Positions 7,780-15,741 of a DNA stretch of 64,000 nt are shown here, piece by piece. How positions within the stretch are numbered: the stretch's first letter is position 1; each line of letters begins with the position of its first letter. The notes below the pieces were generated by a model. It was not told the origin of the DNA. It did not search any database and worked only from the letters and a program-made list of their open reading frames with translations. Made by a program: the position numbers and the translations under genes. Origin of the DNA: Winogradskyella schleiferi (GTDB taxonomy: Bacteria; Bacteroidota; Bacteroidia; Flavobacteriales; Flavobacteriaceae); NCBI RefSeq assembly GCF_013394655.1, contig NZ_CP053351.1:4318001-4382000 (forward strand), in the 5' to 3' direction.

Positions 7780-9783
7780 TTAAACTTCAGAAGCTTCAGT
7801 CACTAAAATCTCATTTTTATCTTCCTTCGCTTTAACTATAAATTCATCGATAGCATCATTGCGTTGCAAGCCATTTTTAAGCAACACTTTTAACGCAATT
7901 AAAACAGCGATACGTGTGCCTGCTTTTTTTACTGCAGTGCCAAATAAGGGCTCTAAATCGTCGTAACTGACATTTTTTGCAAGCTTTTGTATTTCTGCTT
8001 TGGTTTTTATTTGTTTTTCTTCAGAATAGTTGGTGTATTTCTTACCTAATTGTTGAATCACACTAATAGCAGATCGCTTTTGTTGTTGAGGCTTGGACTT
8101 GTTCTGATTATTTTTTGGTTTAGGCTTTTGTTTTGCCCAACTATCTCTTAATCCCACGGTTTTGTTGAACACCAATTGTTCTGGTGTGGAATCATCATCA
8201 ACATTAAAATAGCCTAAGCGTTGAAATTGGAACCGCTCTCCTACTTTGGCATCTGCCAAACTTGGTTCTACATAACCCGTTTTGATGGTTAAGGATTTGG
8301 GATTTAGATATTCCATAAAATCCTTGTCCTTGTCCGTATCTGGCGACTCGTGCATAAATAAACGGTCATATTCCCTAATTTCGGCGGTAATGGCATGTTC
8401 TATCGACACCCAGTGCAACGTTCCTTTTACTTTTTTAGAGGTGTCTTCATCATAGGTGCAATGGATTTCAGTAATGTTTCCATTAGCATCTTTTTCAACA
8501 CTATTGGCTTTGATGATGTAGGCGTTTTTTAAACGGACTTCGCCTTCCAGTTGTAACCTAAAAAACTTAGCACTAGCTTCTTCCTTAAAATCTTCTTTTT
8601 CAATATAAATTTCCCTTGCAAATGGCACTTTTCTATAGCCCGCAGATTCGTCTTCCTGGTTATTTTCAGCTTCTAACCATTCAACTTTGTCTTCAGGATA
8701 ATTGGTAATGACAACTTTCACTGGATCTAAAACGGCCATCACACGATTGGCTGTTTTATTCAAATCCTCACGAATGCAGAATTCTAAAAGTGATACATCA
8801 ATCACATTTTCACGTTTAGCTACACCAACTTTTTCAATAAATTTTCTGATTGAATTTGGTGTGTAACCACGACGACGCAAACCAGAGATGGTTGGCATAC
8901 GTGGATCATCCCAACCTGAAACGATACCTTCTTCCACCAAGCGCAATAACTTACGCTTGCTCATTATGGTATAACTGAGGTTTAAACGTGCAAATTCCCT
9001 TTGTTTTGGTGGTAATGGTAGTCTGTCACTACTGTATTCGTAAACATTATCTCTAAACCAATCGTAAAGTTTTCTGTGTGGCTTAAATTCCAGAGAACAT
9101 AAGGAATGTGAAATTTGTTCCAGATAATCACTTTCCCCATGGGTCCAATCGTACATTGGATAAATACACCAATCGTCGCCAGTTCTGTGGTGATGTGCAA
9201 ACATAATACGATACATAATAGGATCTCGCATTAGCATGTTTGGATCTTCCATGTCTATTTTAGCACGAAGGACATGTGTACCAGCGGGAAATTCTCCAGC
9301 TTTCATACGTTGGAATAAATCTAGATTTTCTTCAACACTTCGATTTCTATATGGACTATTTGTACCTACTTGTGTTGGTGTCCCTTTTTGCTCTGCCATA
9401 GCTTCCGAAGATTGGGAATCTACATAAGCTTTACCATCTTTTATCATCATAATAGCCCAATCGTACAGCTTCTGAAAATAATCGGACGAGTACAATTCAT
9501 TTTCCCATTGATAACCTAACCAAGCAATATCTTTTTTAATGGCATCGACATATTCTTGTTCTTCTTTAGCAGGATTGGTATCATCGAATCTTAGATTCAC
9601 TGGTGCATCGTACTTCTCTCCTAGCCCAAAACTAATACCAATGGCTTTGGTATGTCCGATGTGCAAATAGCCATTTGGTTCTGGTGGAAAACGAAAACGT
9701 AGTTTTTCTTTTGGTAAACCGTTTTCTAAATCTTCTTCTATGATGTGCTCAATAAAATTGAGTGACTTTGTTTCTTCTGACAT
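7780..9783 (-). CDS. glnS: Glutamine--tRNA ligase with C-terminal extension
   Basis: 667 residues. The class I signature PEPNGYLHIGHTKA occurs near residue 33 and the KMSKS-type loop IMSKRKL near 270. The anticodon-binding beta-barrels follow, with RLGYFNVDDDS near 540. After residue about 560 there is a basic, low-complexity linker (KPKPKNNQNKSKPQQQK), then about 100 mostly helical residues. Bacterial GlnS usually ends near 555, so the tail is extra; it may be a YqeY-like RNA-binding domain as in Deinococcus GlnS, but that is only a resemblance. Having both glnS and gltX implies direct Gln-tRNA charging. Confidence 0.95.
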   Translation of the reverse strand: MSEETKSLNFIEHIIEEDLENGLPKEKLRFRFPPEPNGYLHIGHTKAIGISFGLGEKYDAPVNLRFDDTNPAKEEQEYVDAIKKDIAWLGYQWENELYSSDYFQKLYDWAIMMIKDGKAYVDSQSSEAMAEQKGTPTQVGTNSPYRNRSVEENLDLFQRMKAGEFPAGTHVLRAKIDMEDPNMLMRDPIMYRIMFAHHHRTGDDWCIYPMYDWTHGESDYLEQISHSLCSLEFKPHRKLYDWFRDNVYEYSSDRLPLPPKQREFARLNLSYTIMSKRKLLRLVEEGIVSGWDDPRMPTISGLRRRGYTPNSIRKFIEKVGVAKRENVIDVSLLEFCIREDLNKTANRVMAVLDPVKVVITNYPEDKVEWLEAENNQEDESAGYRKVPFAREIYIEKEDFKEEASAKFFRLQLEGEVRLKNAYIIKANSVEKDANGNITEIHCTYDEDTSKKVKGTLHWVSIEHAITAEIREYDRLFMHESPDTDKDKDFMEYLNPKSLTIKTGYVEPSLADAKVGERFQFQRLGYFNVDDDSTPEQLVFNKTVGLRDSWAKQKPKPKNNQNKSKPQQQKRSAISVIQQLGKKYTNYSEEKQIKTKAEIQKLAKNVSYDDLEPLFGTAVKKAGTRIAVLIALKVLLKNGLQRNDAIDEFIVKAKEDKNEILVTEASEV

Positions 9784-9901
9784 TTTTCAGGTATTAGGTA
9801 TTGGGCATTAGGACTACGCAAAATTACATAAATTGTACATCAATAGTGTAACTTTTCTATACCTGATTATACTAATACTATGAATAAAAATTATATTTAA
9901 T

Positions 9902-10102
9902 ATGCATTATAAATGTCCAAAATGCAATAATACCACATATGAAGTTGGCGAAATGAGAGCTACAGGTGGTACATTATCTAAAATATTTGACGTTCAGAAT
10001 AAGAAATTTAGCTCTGTTACCTGTAAAAAATGCAGTTATACTGAGTTTTATAAGGCTAAAACTGGTGCACTTAGTAATATTTTTGATTTATTTACTGGTT
10101 AA
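9902..10102 (+). CDS. Zinc-ribbon nucleic-acid-binding-like protein (DUF2082 type)
   Basis: 66 residues with two cysteine knuckles, CPKC near residue 4-7 and CKKC near 46-49, and the family-typical middle GEMRATGGTLSKIFDVQNKKF. Such proteins are predicted zinc-binding nucleic-acid binders; no function is established. It is divergent from glnS. Confidence 0.8.
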   Translation: MHYKCPKCNNTTYEVGEMRATGGTLSKIFDVQNKKFSSVTCKKCSYTEFYKAKTGALSNIFDLFTG

Positions 10103-10158
10103 ATAAAACAGATAACAAACCACCTTTAATTAGAAATTAAGAATCAAGACTTTTAGAT

Positions 10159-10166
10159 TACTTTTG
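10159..10166 (+). promoter_or_regulatory. -7 promoter element immediately upstream of folB
   Basis: TACTTTTG fits TAnnTTTG and ends only 4 bases before the folB ATG (10171), so the transcript may be leaderless. No -33 element is evident. Confidence 0.45.
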
Positions 10167-10170
10167 CATC

Positions 10171-10533
10171 ATGGGAACAATAAAAGTTGAAAACATAAGA
10201 GTCTTTGCCAATCATGGTTGCTTAAAAGAAGAAACAGCGATTGGTAGTGATTATAGAGTAGATTTGGAAGTTAAGGCCAATTTAAAAACGTCTTCAGAAT
10301 CTGATGCCTTGAGCGATACAGTAGATTATGTGCTACTAAATAGAGTGGTTAGGGAAGAAATGGCTGTTCCGTCTAAACTTTTGGAAACGGTTGCCAAACG
10401 TATTTTAGACCGTGTTTTGGGTGAAGCTTCTTTAATTACTAAAGCCACAGTTGCCGTGAGTAAAATTAATCCTCCCATTGGTGGTGACGTTGAGATGGTT
10501 ACCATTAAAATGACCAAAAAACGAAAAAAGTAA
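10171..10533 (+). CDS. folB: Dihydroneopterin aldolase
   Basis: 120 residues. FolB converts 7,8-dihydroneopterin to 6-hydroxymethyl-dihydropterin and glycolaldehyde in folate synthesis, as a cytosolic octamer. Visible signatures: VENIRVFANHGCLKEE at the N-terminus (active-site loop), DTVDY near residue 50, LLETVAKRI near 73 (catalytic Glu region), and KINPPIGG near 100 (pterin-binding Lys/Pro loop). Length is normal. It lies just upstream of tRNA-Cys on the same strand, but the tRNA has its own promoter. Confidence 0.94.
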   Translation: MGTIKVENIRVFANHGCLKEETAIGSDYRVDLEVKANLKTSSESDALSDTVDYVLLNRVVREEMAVPSKLLETVAKRILDRVLGEASLITKATVAVSKINPPIGGDVEMVTIKMTKKRKK

Positions 10534-10563
10534 TCCTATGTAGCTTAAAAAGTATATAATTTA

Positions 10564-10571
10564 TATATTTG
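10564..10571 (+). promoter_or_regulatory. -7 promoter element of tRNA-Cys
   Basis: TATATTTG is an exact TAnnTTTG match 13 bases before the tRNA. The same TTGCACTC tail follows the putative promoter of the tRNA at 56044. Confidence 0.65.
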
Positions 10572-10584
10572 CACTCTCATTTAA

Positions 10585-10655
10585 GGTGTCGTGGCCGAGT
10601 GGCTAGGCAGTGGTCTGCAACACCATCTACAGCGGTTCGAATCCGCTCGACACCT
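10585..10655 (+). tRNA. tRNA-Cys (GCA)
   Basis: The 7-bp acceptor stem GGTGTCG/CGACACC pairs perfectly. The D stem GCC/GGC, anticodon stem GTGGT/ACCAT with loop CTGCAAC (anticodon GCA), and T stem AGCGG/CCGCT with TTCGAAT loop are all intact. The discriminator is T and CCA is not encoded. A terminator follows directly. Confidence 0.95.
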
Positions 10656-10657
10656 CT

Positions 10658-10688
10658 AAAACCTCTAAGGAAACTTAGAGGTTTTTTT
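10658..10688 (+). terminator. Intrinsic terminator of tRNA-Cys
   Basis: Arms AAAACCTCTAAG and CTTAGAGGTTTT (12 bp) flank a 4-base loop, followed by a T run. Confidence 0.88.
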
Positions 10689-10701
10689 ATTCTTAATTTT
10701 T

Positions 10702-10809
10702 ATAAAAAATTAATTAAACTCTCTCACCATCTACAGCGGTTCTTCCAACTTTTTGGTGCGTTGGACATCTCAAGAAACCTTCAACTTATGTTGAGGGTTT
10801 TTTATTTTT
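10702..10809 (+). repeat. Degenerate tRNA-Cys/terminator echo, copy A
   Basis: It begins with a 17-base block (ATAAAAAATTAATTAAA) that recurs at 10908-10924. It contains 18 bases identical to the anticodon-to-T-arm part of tRNA-Cys (10725-10742 equals 10621-10638). It ends in a terminator-like hairpin (CCTTCAAC/GTTGAGGG then T run, 10778-10803). No cloverleaf can form. Confidence 0.65.
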
Positions 10810-10907
10810 AAATTTTAAGAAAATTTAGATTAAGATTTACACCGTTTGAATCAGACATGAATTTTACGCCTCAATAGCCTATCAGAAAATTTAGAAGTTT
10901 ATTATTG

Positions 10908-11013
10908 ATAAAAAATTAATTAAAGCCTTAATCCAGCTAGAGCAATTCTCTTTAAAATTCGCAACGTTCGACACCTTGACAAACTTTCAACTTATGCTCA
11001 GGGATTTTTATTT
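10908..11013 (+). repeat. Degenerate tRNA-Cys/terminator echo, copy B
   Basis: It starts with the same 17-base block as copy A, then has GTTCGACACCTT (10966-10977), matching the tRNA-Cys 3' acceptor end CGACACCT, then CTTTCAACTTATGCTCAGGGATTTTTATTT, colinear with copy A. Together 10656-11021 holds no gene. Confidence 0.55.
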
Positions 11014-11021
11014 CTTGTGAT

Positions 11022-11705
11022 TTAATCAATAGGATTAACCCGTTCAATTTGTTCAATACTTTTTTCATAAACCGTAGGAAAAAGACCTTGAACCAATAGA
11101 AAAATACCAAAAATCAAAATTACTAAAGCCACTATTTTCTTGGTCTTAAAAATACGTCTTGGTGTCAATTTGCTTCGTAAGCGTTTTGCGGCGGCAATTT
11201 TTACTAAATCAGTTAGGAAGTAGGAAATGAGCATCGTTGAAATAAAGATGAGTACACCATTTTCTGAGTTTGTAATGGATGTTCCTATAACTATAAAACC
11301 CAACCAGCCTAAGAGTACACCAATGTTGATAAAATTGAGTAGAAATCCTTTTACAAAAAGTTTTCCGTAGTCTTTTTTTGGCAATTCTATGCTATGATGT
11401 TCCCTAACAATAGAACGGAATGATTTTGAGGTTTTTATAAAGCTAATAAGCCCATACACAATGAGTAAAACACCACCAAAAACCAGTAGTTTCGGATCGT
11501 CCTTTATTTTATCTAAAAGCGTGTCTGTACTTAAAAAGATGACAAAGATAAAAACAATGTCGGCGAAAATAACACCCAAATCGAATATAACAGCACTAGT
11601 AAAACCTTTGGTCGCACCTGTTTCCAATAACACAAAAAAAACAGGACCAATGGTAAAAGCTAAAATAATTCCGAACGGAATCGCTGTTAAGATATCATCT
11701 AACAT
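11022..11705 (-). CDS. LysE/RhtB-family translocator
   Basis: 227 residues with six predicted membrane helices. The N-terminus (IPFGIILAFTIGPVFFVLLETGATKGF) carries the LysE-family signature, and FLLNFINIGVLLGWLG forms the second conserved helix. Family members export amino acids such as lysine, threonine or homoserine; the substrate is not predictable. It is the last of four minus-strand genes, 43 bases after the GIN-domain gene. Confidence 0.9.
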   Translation of the reverse strand: MLDDILTAIPFGIILAFTIGPVFFVLLETGATKGFTSAVIFDLGVIFADIVFIFVIFLSTDTLLDKIKDDPKLLVFGGVLLIVYGLISFIKTSKSFRSIVREHHSIELPKKDYGKLFVKGFLLNFINIGVLLGWLGFIVIGTSITNSENGVLIFISTMLISYFLTDLVKIAAAKRLRSKLTPRRIFKTKKIVALVILIFGIFLLVQGLFPTVYEKSIEQIERVNPID

Positions 11706-11748
11706 GTATAAACTACTGTTTACACAAATGTAAGAAACTAAGCCGAGT

Positions 11749-12420
11749 TTACATACGTTTTATTTTTCCACCTAGTATGGTGCTCTCATCAATTTGCTCT
11801 GGATTACCGTAAATATATACCGTTCCACCAGCTTTAACTTTGGCAATCACTGTTTCGGTAGCATTTACTTTTGCTTCTCCAGCAGCATTAATACTAACTT
11901 CTGCTTTTTCGGTAATAAAGTCTCTACCATTAAAAACACCACCTGTATAAATAGAAATATCCTGATTTTTTGAGCTTCCAGTAACATGGATAGACCCTCC
12001 AGTTACAGCTTTAAAATTTGCATAAGTCGTTTCTAAATCTGCCGTAATTTCTCCTCCTTCTTGCACACTTAAATCTATTTCGTATTGTTTAATCACGTCA
12101 TTTACGGTAATATTGGCTCCTTCGTTGGCATCAATGACATCTACATTGACGTAATACAGTGTTACTGTAGTATGATTTCCATCAAAAATTTCTTTTAAAG
12201 TCATTCTTATTTTGAGGGTGCCGTTGTTATTTACAACTTCAACATTTTTAGTGTTTTCGCCGGAAATGATGACTTTATTTTCATCAGAAGATACCATTTT
12301 AACGTGAATCAAATCAAACACTTTTACCGTTTCAAATTCGCCAAGCTTTTTTTCAATGGATTCTTGGGCATTACCATTATAACCCAAAGTCAATGCTATT
12401 AATAATATTAAATATTTCAT
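11749..12420 (-). CDS. Exported GIN-domain (DUF2807) protein
   Basis: 223 residues with a signal peptide (cleavage after GNAQ, about residue 19). The rest is a repetitive beta-structure typical of DUF2807 putative auto-transporter adhesins, with the conserved start FETVKVFDLIHVKM and runs such as GEAKVNATETVIAKVKAGGTV. Function is unknown; it probably faces the periplasm or surface. It sits 12 bases after a small membrane-protein gene. Confidence 0.85.
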   Translation of the reverse strand: MKYLILLIALTLGYNGNAQESIEKKLGEFETVKVFDLIHVKMVSSDENKVIISGENTKNVEVVNNNGTLKIRMTLKEIFDGNHTTVTLYYVNVDVIDANEGANITVNDVIKQYEIDLSVQEGGEITADLETTYANFKAVTGGSIHVTGSSKNQDISIYTGGVFNGRDFITEKAEVSINAAGEAKVNATETVIAKVKAGGTVYIYGNPEQIDESTILGGKIKRM

Positions 12421-12432
12421 GTTTATAATTCT

Positions 12433-12669
12433 TTATTTTAAAGTAATTACTTTTTTACTGAACAACCATTTGAGTTGAATTTCGTCGCCTGATTGTTTCT
12501 TAACAATGCGTCTTTGTGGTGATAAAATTACAGTAATAATGGCCGAAATTGCCGTTAATACGTAGATATTGATATCCTTAAATACCATTTGAATTCCGAA
12601 TCTTACGACTAGATAAGTAACGCCAAATATTAAGAAAACGTATAAACCTGCTTTTGTGCTTGTCTTCAT
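12433..12669 (-). CDS. Small membrane protein of unknown function
   Basis: 78 residues, two predicted helices (about 8-28 and 34-52), then a basic cytoplasmic tail. Only 2 bases separate it from the YbjQ gene upstream and 12 from the GIN-domain gene downstream, supporting an operon. No recognised family. Confidence 0.7.
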   Translation of the reverse strand: MKTSTKAGLYVFLIFGVTYLVVRFGIQMVFKDINIYVLTAISAIITVILSPQRRIVKKQSGDEIQLKWLFSKKVITLK

Positions 12670-12671
12670 TA

Positions 12672-12971
12672 TTATACGGATACTTTTACTGCTGTTCCTG
12701 TTACGGAAACCATGGCATAATTACTGGTTGTAAGTTCGATTTCAACTTTAATGCCAACTATCGCATTTGCTTTTAAATTTGCTGCATTATTTTGTAAGGT
12801 TTGAAATGCTTCTTCCTTTACAGCTTCTATACTATTTTGCAATTTGGTATAATATTTTGAAGTACTAAAACCCATAGCAACAGTTTCTTTATTGATTGCG
12901 ACACCTGTAACTATACCTAAGTAATTTATGATGTTATGGTTTTCTATGGAATTGGTTGTTGTTAGGATCAT
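12672..12971 (-). CDS. YbjQ/UPF0145 heavy-metal-binding domain protein
   Basis: 99 residues. The pattern YLGIVTGVAI at the N-terminus, a central helix (IEAVKEEAFQTLQNNAANLKANAIVGIKVE) and the closing VSVTGTAVKV match the YbjQ fold, a pentameric protein of unknown role. It is first in the 12971-11022 gene run. Confidence 0.88.
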   Translation of the reverse strand: MILTTTNSIENHNIINYLGIVTGVAINKETVAMGFSTSKYYTKLQNSIEAVKEEAFQTLQNNAANLKANAIVGIKVEIELTTSNYAMVSVTGTAVKVSV

Positions 12972-13125
12972 ATTGATATTCCTTTTTTCACAAAGATTAC
13001 ACAGATTTTCATGGATATAAATGTGAAAATGATTTATTGATTTTTGAAATGAACTAATGTCAATGTAAAACTAAAAAAAAATCCATTTGTAAAATGAATT
13101 CTTTCATTCTAAATACATTTTTTAC

Positions 13126-13250
13126 ACGAATTTCACGAATTAGCACAAATACAAATTTGATCAAAAACGATTAGTGATTATTAGTGAAATTCTTATCACT
13201 TTTTTTTACTGAAAACTGAGACCCGCCCGAACGTGCCTTTTCGGTACGGG
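13126..13250. repeat. Intergenic dispersed repeats
   Basis: The 12972-13267 gap holds no gene. ACACGAATTTCACGAATTAGCAC near 13126-13148 matches, in reverse, the region near 53699-53724 (ACACGAATTTCACTAATTGGCAC). At 13224-13250 an imperfect hairpin (GCCCG...CGGGC) lies downstream of the 12971 promoter region and just past the rnr stop. Confidence 0.55.
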
Positions 13251-13267
13251 CAGGCTGCGACCGTAAA

Positions 13268-15502
13268 CTAATCCGGTTTTCCGACCATATAAAAATCCAA
13301 ATGCTTCTTCGTTAAATCTGCATTTTTAACTTTTACAATAACTTCATCCCCAAGTTGATACATAGTTCCTGATTTTTTACCAATCATAGCATACTGGTCT
13401 TGGTCAAACTGGTAATGATCATCTTTCATATCCCGCACACTGACCATGCCTTCACATTTATTGGAAATAATTTCTATATAAATTCCCCAATCTGTAACTC
13501 CAGAAATAACACCCATAAACTCTTCGTCTTGATGATCTTGCATAAAACGAATCTGCATGTATTTAATCGAATCACGTTCGGCTTTAGTCGCTAAATATTC
13601 CATGTTACTTGAATGCTTGCATTTCTCTTCGTAAATCTCTTCGTTAGCGGATTTTTCACCATCCAAATAACGTTGTAATAAGCGATGCGCCATCACATCT
13701 GGATAACGACGGATTGGCGAGGTAAAGTGACTGTAATAGTCGAATGCTAAACCATAATGCCCAATATTGTGTGTGGTATATTCGGCTTTAGACATGGTTC
13801 TAATCGTCAGCGTATCCACTAAATTTTGTTCTTTTTTTCCAACCACATCTTTTAGTAAATTATTTAAAGACGAAGCGATACCACCTTTATCTTTAAAATT
13901 TAATTTATGTCCAAAACGGGCCACAACGGTTTGCAATTGTGCTAATTTGGCTTCGTCTGGTTCATCATGTACACGATAAACGAAGGTTTTCTTTTGTTTT
14001 CCGACAAATTCTGAAACCTTTCTGTTGGCCAACAACATGAATTCCTCTATCAATTTATTAGCATCCTTACTGGTCTTAAAGAATACACCAACTGGATTTG
14101 CTTCTTCGTCCAGATCGAATTTCACTTCCACTTTATCAAAAGAAATCGCACCTTCTCGCATTCGCCTAGAACGCATTTTTTTGGCAAGATCATTCATTTT
14201 TAATACGGCAAAAGCAATATCATTTGAGGTTTTGTATTGTTGTTCGGTTAAAGAAACTTCAGATGGAATTGTAGTATCAATTTTTTCTGGGTTCTTTTGC
14301 GCTTCCACTGCGCTGAGTTTGACATTGCGCTCTATAATTGCCTGTGCTTCTTCATAAGCAAAACGGGCATCAGAATAGGTTGCTGTTCTTCCGAACCATT
14401 CCTTTTTAATTTCGCATTTATCATTCATCTGAAACACGGCAGAAAAGGTATATTTTTCTTCATGTGGACGTAATGAACAGGCGCCATTTGACAACACCTC
14501 TGGTAACATTGGTACAACTCTGTCTACTAAATAAATAGAGGTGGCGCGTTCGTAAGCTTCATCGTCCAAAACTGTTCCTGGTTGTAAATAGTGGGAAACA
14601 TCTGCGATATGAATTCCTATTTCATATAAGCCGTTATCTAAAATTTTAAAGGATAAGGCATCATCAAAATCCTTGGCATCTTTTGGATCTATGGTAAAGG
14701 TTAAATCTTTACGCATGTCTCGTCGCTTGGCTATTTCTTCAGCCTTAATTGACGTATCTATTTTATTGGCGAAAGCTTCAACTTCTTGAGGAAATTCGCT
14801 TGGTAAACCATATTCTGCTAAAATTGCATGGATTTCCGTACTGTGTTCTCCTGGTTTTCCTAAAACCTCAATTACTTTACCATTGGGCGAATCAGCTTTT
14901 TCTGGCCAATCTTCCAAAGCTACCAACACTTTATAACCATCTTCGGCTTTCATGGTTTTATTGATAGGTACAAAAATATCGGTGTACATTTTGTTGCTAT
15001 CCACTACCACAAAGGCAAAGTTCTTTTTCTCATGAATTTGAATGGTTCCAACATATTCCGTTTTTGCACGTTTAATAATATTGGTAATTTCTCCTTCTTG
15101 TTTCCCTCTATGCTTTCTTTTATAGGCGTAGAATTCTACTTCGTCACCATTTAAAGCTTTATTAATGTTGTTTGAAGCAATGAAGATATCTTCTTCAAAA
15201 TCGTCTGAAATTATATAACCATTTCCTTTTGAAGCTAAATCTAAAATACCTGTATGATATTCGGTATTTACGATGGCTTTAAATTTACCACGATCTACTT
15301 CTTCAATCTCTTGTTTTGCTTTAAGCTGTTGTAGTTTTTTTATAATCTGATTGCGACTACTGGCATCGTTGACGCCTAGTTTTGCTGCAATTTGTTTATA
15401 GTTGTAAGTTTGGTTTCTATCTTTTTTTAAAATACCAAGAATTGTATTTGTGAGGTTGGAAATCTTATTGTTTGATGATTTCCTTTTTTTCTTTTTTGTC
15501 AT
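13268..15502 (-). CDS. rnr: Ribonuclease R
   Basis: 744 residues: N-terminal winged-helix region, two cold-shock-like RNA-binding domains (about 70-230), the RNB catalytic domain with TIDPKDAKDFDDALS near 262 (four Asp that bind metal), the SHFTSPIRRYPDVMAH motif near 600, and a C-terminal S1 domain from about 655. The highly basic N-terminus (TKKKKRKSSNNK) is usual. RNase R is a processive 3'-5' exoribonuclease that degrades structured RNA. Monocistronic; a dispersed repeat lies upstream. Confidence 0.96.
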   Translation of the reverse strand: MTKKKKRKSSNNKISNLTNTILGILKKDRNQTYNYKQIAAKLGVNDASSRNQIIKKLQQLKAKQEIEEVDRGKFKAIVNTEYHTGILDLASKGNGYIISDDFEEDIFIASNNINKALNGDEVEFYAYKRKHRGKQEGEITNIIKRAKTEYVGTIQIHEKKNFAFVVVDSNKMYTDIFVPINKTMKAEDGYKVLVALEDWPEKADSPNGKVIEVLGKPGEHSTEIHAILAEYGLPSEFPQEVEAFANKIDTSIKAEEIAKRRDMRKDLTFTIDPKDAKDFDDALSFKILDNGLYEIGIHIADVSHYLQPGTVLDDEAYERATSIYLVDRVVPMLPEVLSNGACSLRPHEEKYTFSAVFQMNDKCEIKKEWFGRTATYSDARFAYEEAQAIIERNVKLSAVEAQKNPEKIDTTIPSEVSLTEQQYKTSNDIAFAVLKMNDLAKKMRSRRMREGAISFDKVEVKFDLDEEANPVGVFFKTSKDANKLIEEFMLLANRKVSEFVGKQKKTFVYRVHDEPDEAKLAQLQTVVARFGHKLNFKDKGGIASSLNNLLKDVVGKKEQNLVDTLTIRTMSKAEYTTHNIGHYGLAFDYYSHFTSPIRRYPDVMAHRLLQRYLDGEKSANEEIYEEKCKHSSNMEYLATKAERDSIKYMQIRFMQDHQDEEFMGVISGVTDWGIYIEIISNKCEGMVSVRDMKDDHYQFDQDQYAMIGKKSGTMYQLGDEVIVKVKNADLTKKHLDFYMVGKPD

Positions 15503-15530
15503 TTAATTTGTAATCTTATTGAATGTAATT

Positions 15531-15592
15531 GTCATTCGGAATGAAACGAAGAATCTCTTAAAGTGAGATTGCCACGCTGCGCTCGCAATGAC
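15531..15592. repeat. Dispersed REP-like repeat upstream of rnr
   Basis: The element begins GTCATTCGGAATGAAACG and ends CGCAATGAC; its ends are complementary (GTCATT/GCAATGAC). Its right half matches 3839-3872. Confidence 0.65.
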
Positions 15593-15685
15593 ATTTTTAA
15601 ACTTAATTAAGGCGAAGAGAGGTTATTAAGTTTGGTGCAAAGTTACGTTATTAAAATGAAATAGTGTTTAGTTACCGTTAAATTA

Positions 15686-15722
15686 ATGCAAAAGCACTGT
15701 AAAATTTACAGTACTTTTGCAT
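15686..15722 (-). terminator. 37-bp palindrome, probable terminator
   Basis: Arms ATGCAAAAGCACTGTAAA and TTTACAGTACTTTTGCAT (one mismatch) around one base, 20 bases past the stop of the T9SS gene at 15742. The loop is minimal, so it is not a classical hairpin loop, but the position fits a 3' end structure. Confidence 0.55.
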
Positions 15723-15741
15723 ATTAAATTAGTTGCTAAAA

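Noticed and set aside
10569..10811. 80-codon plus-strand ORF
   Set aside because: It runs through the tRNA-Cys gene and its terminator; no protein-like composition.
13400..14357. ORFs antisense to rnr
   Set aside because: No promoters or families; the minus-strand RNase R is unambiguous.
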